DNA of 64,000 nucleotides. Source: Myoxocephalus aenaeus. Taxonomy: Eukaryota > Chordata > Actinopteri > Perciformes > Cottidae. A program made the translations under genes and the position numbers. The stretch spans positions 2,125,001 to 2,189,000 of the forward strand of contig JBAMJR010000085.1 in assembly GCA_038501785.1 (NCBI GenBank). The letters run 5' to 3'. Positions 10,986-24,919 of the stretch are shown piece after piece; position 1 is the first letter of the stretch; the number at the start of each line of letters is the position of its first letter. A model generated the notes under the pieces. It was given only the letters and a program-made list of their open reading frames with translations. It had not been told where the DNA came from and did no database searches.

Positions 10986-13900
10986 GATAAAACATAATCA
11001 GCCAAATAAAAATGAAAGAAATGCTCTGTGTGTTTGGGTTTGCTTCCTTAACTTGAGGTCAAATGACTCCCATCCTTGTATAAGTGTAAGTGGTGAGACA
11101 GCCACTGAATAATGCATTCAGGAGAATCTGCTTCACAGAGCTGCAAAATGCTAAATGCACTTTCTTACTCTCATCGCTTTCCCTTAATGCATCCGATTAC
11201 AGTGAATTTGACACATCAATGACTCATTTAACCACCAGCGCTACCACACTTAGACGCTTTGCTATAGATGGCAATTTGTCACCATACAGTTTTCCTTTTA
11301 ATCTCCAGAGATCTTGAAATAAGAATATAGAGCAGTGTGGAAAGTGCTCCGTCATTAGATGGAACTGGAGTGTGTATTTTTGATATAATTCAATCAGATT
11401 ATTCAAGGCTGCGAACGCTCATACAAACTCAGAAAATATTTACATTTCTGAATAACACATCTGACTCACTGCATTGTAAGCATTAAGGAGCAGGAAGAAA
11501 CAGTGTCACACCAAGAGCTGGCAGCCGGAGAACACATTCATGCTTAGAGTTTATTTATTACTCCACAGTATTTACCTTCGCCGAGCTTTGCATGCCATGA
11601 ATTCATTTAGTCCCACAAAAGCTATGCAAGTTTTCCGTGATTAGTCTGAGTCTGAGTTCAAGGAACAGACTTCAAGCGTTGCATGCTTTCCTCTCTTGCT
11701 CTGAACATTTGCTTTGGGTATAATAGAGTGAATAGTAAACTATTTACGGTGAAAGTGTTGCGTGTTGCTCCATGATTCATCCTCTAACAATCCAAGAATT
11801 ATTTCACGTTGAGACAAACAACAGAACATTTCAACATAAAAATGTCAACATTTCTCACAAAGACACAACTGATATAACAAGGAAAATGAAAGGCACTTGT
11901 GCAACTTTTTATCGAATATGCATCCTGGATTAAACAACAAACAGCAGAAAGAGCTGCATAACCCAGGGTAAACTCTACTGTTGATTTACATCCTGGTTAC
12001 ACTGCGTAGACAGCTAACAGCTGACACAAATGGCAGAGAGACAACAGGACTTTGAATCAGTCGCTGCACTTTCATTGATTAATTATCCACATGAGTTATA
12101 CTGAAGAGTTCATTATTGTAAACCTACTATACAAGATATACACATCCATTGTGCAACATGGAAATACACAGAGGAAAGACTGTTTCCATGGTGTAATATT
12201 GTTTATATGAGCTTGTGAAGCATTGGCCGGGGGAAATCTGCACATCTTTCGGTTACGTGTTGCATCTGTTGAGACTGAGCACATATGTCGTGTTTGGCGG
12301 TGAAGTCTTCTCCGCAAGGAAGGACAAAGCATGGATCCCACTTGATAACCTCAATGCTAAGTCACCCAGAAAGGTTGCACAGCACAGGTTGGGTAACTGC
12401 GATGGGGTTCTGGGAGTCAATAGTTTTTTCGTTCCTCCAGCATTTCAAATAATATGATTTATTATAATTTATTTCTCCATTATTCTTAAGCATATGTTTG
12501 TGTAATCCATAAACTAACTCCATAATCATATTATTCTGTAAAACATCAGTATGGTCCTTTATGAGTAAAGGAGCGATGTGTGATTTAATGTGTAATTTTG
12601 GCAAAGGTTGTTAGACTATGGGACGACGGTGTTTGAAAAACAGTACTGTTAGTATAGTTCACCTGTTCTGGAGGACATAGAGACACAATTTGCATCAAAG
12701 ACAATAAAAAGCAATGAAAACAGTCATTATGGACCATGAACCTAAATTCTGGTGTACAAAAAAATGGTTCTGACTTAAACTGTGCACATCTTTCCGGGCA
12801 AATAAAAAGTTCTGATTACTTCTTCTTTTCATTTCAAATGTATTTTCATGCATCTTGAAAAATTTTCACTTCAAAAAATAAAATAATTGATTTGAAAAGG
12901 AAAAGACCGAATTACTTGACACACTGTACATCTAATTCTGTAACATTATAAAAACAGATTTTGATGTCAATAGCCCGATTAAAAATGAGTTCTACTTCAT
13001 GAGAATTCAACTCCCGCATATGTTCACCGAATTGAAAGTCACGTCTTTCAGCATCAACCCATTACTCTCTATATGGAAAGATCATCGTGAGACAATAATC
13101 TCTCGCTCACTTCAATCCACGTGGAAATATTACCTCGATAACTTTACCTGTCTTACATCTCAGCACCAAATCTCATCGCATCCCCCACAGTCTCCCACAT
13201 GAATGGAGTCCTGCTGGTCCTCTGATCCTCGGTTGCAAAGGAACTTTCAAAGGAAAAACACAAAGGGTTGATTTATGTTGGACCAGAGTTTCTCCTGAGA
13301 ATGAAGGCAAATGAATTACACAAGGTACCGCAGAGCAAATGCTCAGGGTTACAGTCTTGATGAGGCTTCTGGGAGTTAAAACCGCCTTTGAATCTAAAAT
13401 TCCAATTATCTTTTGACAGCTGCTTCAACCTAGCATGAACCTTTGCCAACTTAATACGTTCTTTAAGAATCATCGCTTGAAAAGGAAATCAATGAACTTC
13501 CCGTGGGCTTCCTGGGCTCTGAGGTACAGAACTACAAGAAGCTAGAGGACGAGGAAACATAAATACCAATATGTGGCCTGTGCATTGTATTGCAATTGAA
13601 GAAAAAAGCTAATTTGGCTGTTACTCTTTAGTAGCAGTTTTTTTTGCACATCATTGCCTTGATAAAAAAAAAAAAAAAGGTTCATGGGCAAAATAAAAAA
13701 AATTTGGCCTCGGTCAAATTCTATTAATGATAAATAACTGAAGAGATAAGATAAAACATTTTTGAGTCCGGAAACACTGAAACAGTTAGTTTAAAGTGAT
13801 AAATATATGTTTGCACTAGATAGCTATTGCTGAAATAGCTAAACATAATGGTCACAGAAGAGATGGAGGTTATGGATAAGACATTGAAACAGCTATGGAT

Positions 13901-16900
13901 TAATATTAAGTCTTTTTGACAGTGACGTCGTTGAACGTTTGTACCGGTAGCGCTATAGCGCTAGAAGCACTGTTGAAATGCTACTGATCTCATATGTTTT
14001 GCACCATTAAAATGAATAGTGTTGAATAACATGTATCTTAAAATCACTTCAATTACATTTTAGGAACGTGAACACATGCAAACTCTAAAAAAAAATCTAA
14101 AAAAAATCAGCATAACAGAAAATGATTTCTCTTGTTGCTAATCTGATCCAAACTAACATAAATGGAAATGTAATCATTTAAAAAAAATCTCATAGACTGT
14201 AGGTTGGCTATCAGCGTTCTTCCACAGGGACACCCACATAAATACATATGACCCACGGCTTGAACGTCTTCCCTGCTGTATCATTTCCCTTTCCAGTAGC
14301 TCTGGCATTTTCCCGCTCTCTCTCTCTACAGCCTTGCAATCAGATTGTGTTGTCTTCCTGGTTCCTCTGTGGCCGACCACTAGAACAGACTTTACTTTTC
14401 TCTGTCTGTACTTTTTGTGAGTGCCATGAGGAAAAAGTATCTCAAAAAAAAGTATTTAAAGCTGGATTTGAACGAGACAGATTTAAAGCTTTAGTCACAG
14501 AGACAGGGAAGAAAAGAGAAAGAGAAAGAGATTAATTGGTGTTCTCTGCCACAGCAGTTCTCAACCAAGTGCTACTGTGATCCGTGGGATTTCAGTCCAA
14601 CCAAAACACAGCTGATTGGTTGTCTTAACAGTTTTGAGTGTCTGGAGTGTCTATTTCTTACATTTAAACTAATCAAAGTGGCATGTAGCCGAGACATCCC
14701 AGCTTCACTTTAGACTCAGAGCATTACTGCGTGTCATCTCACTCACTTTCAATGATCCTGTTCCTGTTGCTGTTCCAAGATCCAGCAGAGCAGAAATAAC
14801 CAAAAGCCTCCTTTTAAAAAGTTCAAAGTTTCTTCTTGTTCTTGTTTGTTTCTGATACCTGCAACCCATTAACTTAATTTATTCACCCCATTCAGTTAGA
14901 GCCGTAAAGAGGAATTGTTTCATCATTGTAATTTAACAGTAAGTGTTTTCAAAAACTGTCATCACTGAAAAATGTTATTGTAATTTAATCCAGTTTGAGA
15001 CCACAAACTAGCTTCACAAATTATTACAACAACGTTGAATTGCCACTTTTCTGACAGCCTGAATACAATTAAAATCACAGGGAGGTGTTTATTAGTAGCT
15101 GTTGCTGTTATTTTTTTATCCACTTCAGCTCATAGCTTTTTCTTTCATCATAGATATAAATGCAAAATGAATTTGCACTTGTATCTCCAATCTATACAGT
15201 AAGATGTTTATCGTCAAAGAGCAGTCACTTACTGGCAACAATCATCCAGTTGTTGCTGTTTTTCATACCGTAGTAAATTTACCAACAGTAGTTTTTAGCA
15301 TAGGACTACTGTAAAATGAAGTACAGTATTATACTGTTATTTATTTTACTGTATAATGAAGTAGAGTTATATCTGTAGTTTTTGTATCTATCTATATGTT
15401 TTTTTGTTTTCTCAGACTCAGATCTAAATTCAGTTTATTTTCAACTCCACTGATCCATTTCATCCTGTTGCTAAGTTGATTGAGAACTGCCAAAGTCCTT
15501 CACTGTGATTTAGTGAATAATCATGTTAGCAGGGTGCATGATCCACTATTTGAAGCAAGGTCCCTCCTCCTGCATCCTACTATTTATCTTTCACTGAGAC
15601 AGGCCTGAAAAATATCATCAGTAAGTCCACTGAGGGCATGTGGAGAATCACAAAGTAGATCCGAGCAGGATGAGGTACTGGCTCGAACACGTTCAGCTAT
15701 AAATCCAGATATACAATCTGTCATGCTATAGAGCTCCAGTACAATCTGCCAATGGCTCTTTTCTGTGAGGAATACTTCTGAGGAAGACGACACTCATGCT
15801 AATATTCTTAAAAATGAAGCAAAGGAAGGTCAAAAACTGAGCTTGAAATAAGATGTACTGTTTCTCAGCTCATCCACAGAATGAAAAGCCTTTGACTCTC
15901 AGTTATGCAAAATTAACAATGTCCATGGACAAACAGGCCACCGTTCAATTATCAGGGCTTTTCACTCTCATGCCACATCAAGGTTAAACATTATTTAGTT
16001 GTATTAAGTTTCACTGAACATTTACAAACTCTGAAGGCCACCCTTCACCACGCAGTTGGAGTCGACTTCCTCTCAATGTCTGTATTTTTCTTATTGTCAC
16101 CAAATCTACAATGAACTGATGGAACTAACAAGTATACTGTGTGTCAAAGCCTAATGCAGTGTATTCTTCTGTGCCATTGTTGCCTGAGAACTATTAAAAA
16201 TGCATAAATGAGCTGCAGCGTTACACTTGATAACACATTATTTCATTACCATTAACATAGGAACTAATCATTACCTTTCTCTAACCTTCAGTTTTTAGGT
16301 GCCCAACCGTAATACCTAATTTATTTGCCATAACCACAATATTTCCCTATTTTAACCATATTGTCTGGTGCTAGTTTGGGTCACTCTTACTACAACACCA
16401 ACATGTGTGTACATCCGCAGTTGAAATAGTCCCCTACAAATGCTCTATTTACTCCTTTTTGAGTAGCTGAAAGCCACAGGGCCCTTCTGTTTTAGAAAAT
16501 GAATGAGTTGATCCGCTTCCCCCCATAAGATGTATGACTTCTCTTGGGAGGTTTTGTTTTTGTTTTGTGACTTTTTGAATACTTTTTTCTCTCTAGCCTC
16601 TTACCTCCCACCTGTGTTTTCAGACAAGATGTTCTCGGTGGGAACTGAGGACAGGACAGGCACGGTCCGGTTTATTTCTGGCCACAATCAAAGCCGGGCA
16701 GCTGGCGCCCTGTGGAGGGAAGTTGTGTCAGGAGGCTCATCAGAGGCTGTTAAAAGAGTACTGCCCACTCACTCCACCGCACTCATAACGCCACCAATTT
16801 GTGTTAAAGCTTTTAGGATCGTCCCTCTTTCACCTTGAGAATGTGACTTTTAAAGCTGAATAATGGTGTTGAAAAGCAGCCAGCGTCTGAATGAGTAAAT

Positions 16901-19900
16901 TAATCTACTGCAGATGCTGAGTCAGCCCTCTCAGGTGTTTCAAGAGCCTGGCATAATACATTTTATAAAGATTTGTGTTGTTAAAGAGCAATAGGCTTAT
17001 CCGATGTAATGCTTTATGATGGAGACCCAATAAATATACATTGAAACACAACTTTGGATTGCACACTGTTCTCTATCATCAGTCTGCGTTAGTGCATTCA
17101 GTTATTTTGTGATGTAGTGTTTCAATTTACTCCCATTTTTTTCTTAGCCATGTTCATTGTAGGAGCTCCTTTATTGACAACCTCCAATGAAGAATGTCGA
17201 CTTGTGGCCTTCAGTGTGTTGCAGGTTTTAAATCAACATGTAAGAAAATAGTTACTTTTTACATTTCAGAGTTTCAGTTCTCATTTTAGGGCATCACTTC
17301 TTGGCTGTGTTGCATTATGGTCTGCTGATGCACAGGAGATGTTAATGTTACTGCCTTTTGATTCTGAGGGACTGACAGCAGTACCTGACTTTAACTCTTG
17401 ATCCTTTAGATAGCTGAACATATTTGTTTTAAAACTTAATTTTTAGTTGCAATGGGAAAAAATATTGTTACGATATTGTCCATACTTGGTTAGTAATGGG
17501 ATTAAGAAATATAAGCACTAAACCAAAGGAAAAATAATGCATATTGCCATGCTTTTTAATTAACAGTGTGTTAATAGTTCAAACCATGTGGTTTTTCCAT
17601 TAAATTGATGTTTACTTCAAATACTTGTGTCATTGGTTCTGCTGTTACAGGGGACAGTTTTTCCCAGTAAGAAAGGAGGGATTTTGTATTGTTTGTGTGA
17701 CATGTCTGACATGCCCAAAATGAGACTTCACAGCTACATTTCCTGGTAAACATCATCAGCATTCATGTCACAATATATTTTGGGACTTTTTGGTCATGTG
17801 GGGACAGTACAACAAGCTGTCAACACATTATGGACTTATTATTAGCTTCTGAAGATGTAAACCTTTCATCTATTGTTAATAATAATTGTTAATACAAATA
17901 TCGTTGAGTGCAGTTTTAAGTTTATGGGGCCAAAACGAATGAGGAAGGTTAGTGAAAGACTTTAGTAGAAGACGGAATATGAGCCGCAAACTCCACCGTC
18001 AACACACAATCACCGTTTGTGCTCTTCAACAATGCCAGACTGCCTGTGCTTATGATTTACTCAGAGACAAGAGCCTACTTTGTTTAATTACAGGTTGTTT
18101 TAAGCATTTGAACACATAACCAATGATGTCATTATTCTGGTAAATCTCGATCAAAAATGGTCTCGTAGTTTTTAAACAGGTTACAAACACTTACCGCTCG
18201 TGTCGCTGGCACGAACGCACGGAAAATTAACTTTTCATAAGATATAATACAAACCGTTGTATGAGGGACTGTTAACAACTATCCATCTGGGTAGCTGAGG
18301 TTGAGCAAGTTGGATATTGATTAATGTGGTTATTTCTAGCCCAGTGGCAAGTTTCTTTTTTAAATACTGTGAATTTTCATCGTACGCGATCACCATTTAC
18401 ACCTTGTAAAGATATGGATCATGCCAGGAGTGCCAACATCTGCAGCGGTGCAGAGGCAGGGAGCTGTAAATTCGGGAAGTGCACATCTTCTCGTCCGACC
18501 ACAAATAAAGTGACAGGTAGCTCAAGCAATCTTCCAGCCCCTCGGGTTAAGCTTGGGGGCAAATAACTGATGGGGATGATGGGTGAAGAGCGGTCGCCGT
18601 GTGCTAATTCAGCCTCCTGGTCCATGACTGTCTGCTCAGTGATAAATGTCATTAACGCAGGGATCTCCATGTACTCTGGTAAACTGGATCATGCTGGAAA
18701 CCTGTTGAGTAAGCAGGAGACTGTGAAAAATGTCCCAGTCTCCTCATTGCTGAGCGAAGGTGTATATCAGGTTTATATGAGTTCTGGTTGTGTTGATAAA
18801 TGGCAGTTTTATTCAAAGGCTGCACAAGTTAATATACGGTCCCACTTTGTATGCTCGGCCATGTGCTGTGAGGCGACAGCATGAACACAATTAAGGATGC
18901 AGGAGAAGAGATAGTGTGGTAAAAAATAAAATAAAAATATCTATGTTCACAAAACACAATACATGGTGAGTTTATTCGTATGGCATCATAGATTAGCATC
19001 GATATGTTGTGTGTAGGTTTGCCTGTAGGTCGGTCATGATAAAGCAATGTTTCTGAAGCTTTTTATCCCGATGCTGCTGCTGTGGCGATGCCTTTTGAAA
19101 GAAAAGCAGAGCCTGACAGACAGACATCTTTGAATTTGAATTACATGAATCTAGTTTTCAGATGTTTTTTTTTTTAAAGAGAAAGGTCTGTTGGATTGAA
19201 AGCAAGTAGAAGATGTGCCTCAATTTAATCAAGTTTTACAATCAGTAACATAAAACTAAAAGTTAAATTGAAGATAATGAATAAAGGGTGAGACTCATGT
19301 CTCTGTGAGTGTTTGTCTGGATGTGACCCAGAAGGACATTTAAAAAAAGCCGTCTGCTTTGTTCAGTCCATTCTCCGGCACCAAAACAATATTGACCGTC
19401 TAATTCAATTGTGTGAAGATGGAAGACCAGCACGCATACTGGGGATGCACAGTACCAAACAATGCTTTTGCACAAGTGTCAGAAAAGCCACTGACAGCTT
19501 GCCATTTACCAATACAACTTATATTTACTTTATTTAACAATTTTAACAATTTTAATTAACAATTTGACCTTACTTATCTTTACCTATGTTTGCTTGACAA
19601 ACCAACTCATAAACATATCAAAAACAGGATTGCCAAGTGCCCTAATCAAGAAACATTGTTTTCTTCTGAGGTTAGACAATGAGGTGAGGTGTGCTGCTTT
19701 CAGACGGTGTTGGAATAATTTAGAGGAGAGTTTATTCACTGGATCAGAGGAACCCTTTAATCCAGTCTCTCTAATTAAGCTAGCGCGCTGTCGAGGTCTC
19801 AGGCAACAACCTTACAGCCACTAATTCAACACACTTGACTAACATTAATACGGTGAAACCTTGGCATTATGAAAATGTAGTTACTCATGCTATTAGTTCA

Positions 19901-20159
19901 CCTTTTCTCTGAAATGCAGCAAATACATTTAAATCAGCGCTTAAATATAATTTTTTAACTGAACCGAATACAATCCAAATTCATGTGGATAATTGTGGCG
20001 TTTTAGATTTCTTTTTATTATTTCTTATGCACAAATGCTAAATATTCACTGACTCCAGCTTCTCAAATGTGAAGATTTGCCACATTAATGTCATATATAA
20101 TAGTAATAGTCAACTGAATGTTTTTGGAGCTTTGGGACTGTTGCTGAGACAAAACAAGA

Positions 20160-20415
20160 CATTTCCTTCTGTGTGGAGTTTGCACGTTCTCCCCGTGGCA
20201 GCGTGGATGCTTCCTCCAAAGACATGCAGCTCAGGTTAATTAGAGACTCTAAATTGTCCGTAGGTGTGCATGTGAGCGTGAATGGTTGTCTGTCTCTATA
20301 TGTGCGATAGACTGGCGACCTGTACAGGGTGTACCCTGCCTTCACCCAATGTCAGCTGGGATCCAGCGCCCCGCGCCCCTAAAATAGAATAAGCGGTTTG
20401 GATGATGGAATGGAA
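20160..20415 (+). repeat. Teleost interspersed repeat, LINE/SINE 3'-tail-like
   Basis: Contains GTGTGGAGTTTGCACGTTCTCCCC, CCAAAGACATGCAGCTCAGGTTAATTAGAGACTCTAAATTG, GACTGGCGACCTGTACAGGGTGTACCCTGCC and a 3' end of AATAAGCGGTTTGGATGATGG. This is a very common fish repeat, probably the 3' end of a retrotransposon. A second copy lies inverted at 49245-49435. Confidence 0.75.
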
Positions 20416-21529
20416 AATATATAATTTATGTGTAACTGTTGATTTGCAAAAAAGATTATTGACATTATCCATTTTCCCTCTTCAGGGCAAATTAAGTAAT
20501 GTTAATTTGTCTTTTGCAAGAAGAATACATGTGTATGTGTATATGCCTGACAGTTAAACTCCTTAGACTTTCAGCAAATCCTTATGTTTTAATGACAGGA
20601 AGCTGCATAACAAGTTGAAAGTAAAGTGTGACTAAACACTTTAAACACACCGCGTTGTTATTGTGAAGCCTCTCCCAGCATGCACCAGGCCGGGAAACAC
20701 CCGGGTCTAGTTTTATTGTATTCTGCATAGTGATTGATTGTAAATACATCCTTTTTTATTTTTTTATAAATCAATAAACTACTGCCTATGAACATAACAT
20801 TGATTCACAGGATCAAAACTATGACTGACAGCTCTGAAGCTACAGGCAAAGACAGAAATGGTTCATTTTCAGTTCAGCGAGTATAAATGCATCTCGTAGG
20901 ATTCACTGAGCCTCAAGCTCGCACCAGCTGTCCGCGGCCGGGGCTCAACCTGCCTGCAGTCGAAATTGTGACTATTTGTTTTATTTATCTATTTCTGTTT
21001 GTTTCCCTGTTGTGACCCGCTACTCCCTTGCAGTGATGTAATTATACCAGACAATCCCATGTAAGCATATGTGTCATCTCTGCTCAAAACAGAAAAAAAA
21101 CCTTGACTTTGAAATTATGGAATATCATCTTGTACAACAAAACATATATCAGGCCACTGATGCTCATCAACTGTAACAACTCAGTTTTAAAGCTGCAGAA
21201 CAATGCTTCCACTAATCCTCTTTCTGAATCCTCACGCTTTCTGTTAGAGACCAGACGCCATCTCTCCGTGCACTATCGGTTCATGTGGATGATTTCCTTG
21301 GAGGCTGTGCATGACTGAGGATTGGGTTTTTGAGAGATAGAGGAAAACCACAACGGACCATTTTATTTCCCGAGGGGAAATGATATGGCCTCAACCAAAT
21401 CTTATGATGCGCAGGATTAAGCTAATAGTTGGATGTTGACTCGGTTGGGTGCCTCATTTGTTTTAGGATGAATAAAATCACATTTTCAGGACTTCCCCAG
21501 AAGAAGAAATAACTAACTGTCTACATCCA

Positions 21530-21640
21530 CTTGGTGCACAATGTGCTATTAGCTAAATGCTAACATACCCACGATGACAATGCTAACATGCTGATGTTTA
21601 GCAGGTGTAATACTTATCATGTTCACCATCTTTATTCAGC
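21530..21640 (+). repeat. Decayed teleost interspersed repeat (GCTAACATGCTGATGTTTAGC)
   Basis: Contains GACAATGCTAACATGCTGATGTTTAGCAGGTGTAATACTTATCATGTTCACCATC, a recognisable segment of the same fish repeat as at 10780-10985. Confidence 0.5.
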
Positions 21641-23214
21641 TTGTTTATACACTATAATACGAATGTAGAAGCTTCACTTTGGTTAGCCATAAATAGGCAA
21701 AAGTACATTATTTGTTGTATTTTTACTGCATTTGATTTCTCTTCAGCTGGTTTTCAGTCTAAAACAATCAAAGACAAAGGACAAATTCTAGGTGAACTAA
21801 AACAGACCCACTCTAACTGATTGTCAGTCAGAGTTGTCAAAATGTCAATACTTGTGTGTCAGCGGCTCAACTTCAGGTGTCAGGGCAAACGTTCAAGCCA
21901 GATCCAGATTTATTGTTTTAGACCAAAATACTTTTCTATTTTATGAAGACTTTCTGCAGTCATTGTTTCTCTTGTTTCCGCTGCTTCTAGAAGGCTCTGT
22001 TGACTCCCTGCAGCTTAACAAATGTTACTCACCAGTGGAGCTAACACACAGACAGCAGGTGTCACATTTCATATCAATACTTGAGAGAATATCTGATTAT
22101 ACGGCCCAAAATTCAGCAGCAGGTTGGAAACGTAATGACTTTGAAACCTGGACACAGAGATGTGCGGCATTGTTGTCGTGCCAGTATTTCATTATAAAGG
22201 ATTATGACTTTTGTTAAGTTTTTGTATTTGGCAGGTGATTGGGGGATGAAAAGCTGCTCACACAGATGTGATATTACTCGTCTCAGGACTATAACGTTAA
22301 CACTTTAACTGTCATAACTCTGAAAAATGGACTTTCAGCACAACAACGCTTATTCAGCAGCGCCGAGGGCAGCTGTGTGTCACGCCTCTTGTGTTACATT
22401 TAAGTAACGGACACCACGATAAACACGGGAGTACGGATGGATAGATATATTTACTGACTGGTCAAAGTGTCAACCATTAAAGGCACTGTGTGGAGCCAAA
22501 CTGGTCAGATTTGAAAACATAACCTGCATCATTATGTTCACTTCTTTAATTCCTGTTTGATAAATCAAACCCATAAATCTTTAGCTCTAAGGATTCCTTA
22601 GCTCTAAGGCTTTAAAAGCATCAGTAATATGTTCTTTCTGCCCCATTGTTCTCCAGTCATTGTGAAACTGCAGGTCCTCCAATTACACCTGAAGGCCATA
22701 ACCATTTTACACTCCAGAAACGCGGTGATTACATGAGGCCGAATGTGAGGTCTGAGTGTGAAATAGCATTCAGCCAAACTAATTCTCCCTCTGCGAGGTG
22801 TGCTAGAGGAGCGGCTCTCTGTTAAGACACAGGTGAACCTGGAAGAACTCAGGATTTTTGGAGGAGGAGGATACAGTGACACTGACTTTGGTACACTCAC
22901 TTCGCTCCTTCTATGTAGGCATCATTTTCAAATCATTCAACCAAGTGACAGATACTTTCATCTTATCAGGACAGTTGGAATTTAAACGCTTCTTGTATCG
23001 ATTCCAGATCTAGCATTCTGTCTTTCTATTGGGTCACTTACTAAGGATGTCAGCTGTAGCCCAGTGATAAAAATCATAAAGCTCACGCTTCCTCTGGTGT
23101 CCGCAGTCTGATGGCTTCATGACTGCAGAGGGCATTCTGGGAGTAAACAGGTGAAAAGAGGCTCTCTGTTTGTCTTTGAGTCATTTCACCATCAGATTCA
23201 GATTGTGTTTGTGT

Positions 23215-23395
23215 GTTGTCACTTGAGTTATCTCTATTTATTCAGATCCTTTACTTGAGTAAAACTAATTCCACATTGTAAATTACTTCAACACAAGTAA
23301 CATGACAGCAAAACACTGAAGTCAATGAACCTCGGAATTGTACTTAAGTTCTGTACTTTAGTGACTGTGGGTACTTTCCACCGCTGGCTTTGGCT
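23215..23395. repeat. Teleost interspersed repeat (TTTACTTGAGTAAAACT type)
   Basis: Begins with TTTACTTGAGTAAAACTAATTCCA and ends GTACTTTAGTGACTGTGGGTACTTTCCACCGCTGG, which is characteristic of an abundant fish repeat whose ends read into CCACCACTGG. Confidence 0.5.
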
Positions 23396-24826
23396 TTGTG
23401 TTTGGTGTATGCAGAGACAAACATAAATGAGAATGTATTGCTAGAATATAAGACAATGAAAGCAGAGTGGCTGTACCACAGCTGGCAGGCTGCTCCTCCA
23501 TAGCTCACCACAGAGAACATCAAGTGATTGCTGTCACTGCACCTCCATTATGATTTAGCACATCTCCACTGCAGACAGCACAGAAGCCAAAGTGCAAACT
23601 ACCCTTTAAGACACAAGGAGCCTTTAAGCAAAGAGAGCTTATCCTAAGCCTGCGGACCATTCTGAACGCTGGATACTGAGGTTTGGCACTGAGACATAAA
23701 CGCAGGCCTCCATTACTGACGTGCAAAACCTTCCCACAGAGCCAACTGCCTTGAGCCGTGTGTATGGAAGAGTATCTCTTTTGTAAACCAAAAAAGCTGT
23801 GATATGAAGTCCATATAAAGCAGGGTGAAAAGGCTATTTGTTATGTATTTATCTTCTGCAAAGCGTTGTTACGTTGTGCAGCACCAGGGTGGTGTTTTGG
23901 CTGTGAACATCACCAAGGGGGCAGCCGGGAGCAATTGCTTTAATTGCATACGATACGAGGGCAGGGCGTGCTCTTCAGTTTGCCCACTGATTGCAGCACC
24001 TCAGCTAAAAACTGTATTGATTCCACAATTTGCTAAAAACTTGGGAGTACATCTTTGATCTTTAGACTGCGAAAACAAAAAAGGCACGATGGCTGCGAGC
24101 TCCCACATGATCCAGCTTCTGCCTCCTGAGATGTGATTGACAGCAATTGTTTTAAACAATATTTGCAATTTGTCGCAACACTGCGAAGCGCCAAGCATCC
24201 TAAACAGCAGGAGTTTCTCACGCTAGCTTGCAACTGTATTTCAATCTCACCTCAATTTGTGCCGCTATAGATGCGCTCTTTTGTGTCTCTGCTGTGGAGC
24301 TGAACAACTAAAGAAAAGCTCTGGCTGCAGAGTTTTTCTTTCAAACCCCATATTGATTATTTCCCATTGTCCTCAGATAACAAAAGCACGTTTCAAGGTT
24401 CAAGGTTCAGCTTTGTGGTTGTTGTACAATACAGGATTGCAAAATGGTATATAAACACACAAAAATATGTAAAATGTGTGCATGTGATTCTAATAAAAAA
24501 TTGGCCAAAGTTGAGTTGGCCAAAAGACGCAGGTGTGGAAACTCGCTTTCAATTTCCTCTTCCTCTATTCACTCTAACATCCTGTCAGCTAACAATGGCA
24601 TTCACCAACACAGCATCATAATACACTCTAATGCTTCACCTTCACCTTCGGTCAAAGGTTTTTCTTTTTTAAATAGAGGCAGAAAAGAGATGTTGCTTCG
24701 TGCCTCAAATGATAAACAACAACCACAGTGGTGGGAGTATCACTGGAAACGTATTGTGAGGACATAATAACTGGGGTTACAATGATGACAGACATATTGC
24801 AACCCCAGTTTCACGCTATTAAATTA

Positions 24827-24919
24827 TTCTGCTTTATTGTTCAAAGACATTTAGATCTGATAGATTTAGATAGATTTAGTTTATTGTTCTGCTTCATTGT
24901 TCAAAGACATTTAGATCTG
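24827..24919. repeat. 33-bp near-perfect tandem duplication
   Basis: The block TTCTGCTTTATTGTTCAAAG...TTAGATCTG at 24827-24859 recurs at 24887-24919 with one mismatch. A TAGATTTA-rich spacer lies between them. Confidence 0.85.

Noticed and set aside
16530..16838. 102-codon + strand open frame in the intergenic interval
   Set aside because: No recognisable domain, no splice-consistent partner exons and composition like surrounding non-coding DNA.
22604..22900. 98-codon - strand open frame
   Set aside because: No domain or supporting splice signals; its length is within chance expectation.
24380..24440. SINE tail suggested by TTCAAGGTTCAAGGTTCAGC
   Set aside because: The resemblance to fish repeat tails is limited to a short segment, with no promoter boxes or body recognisable.
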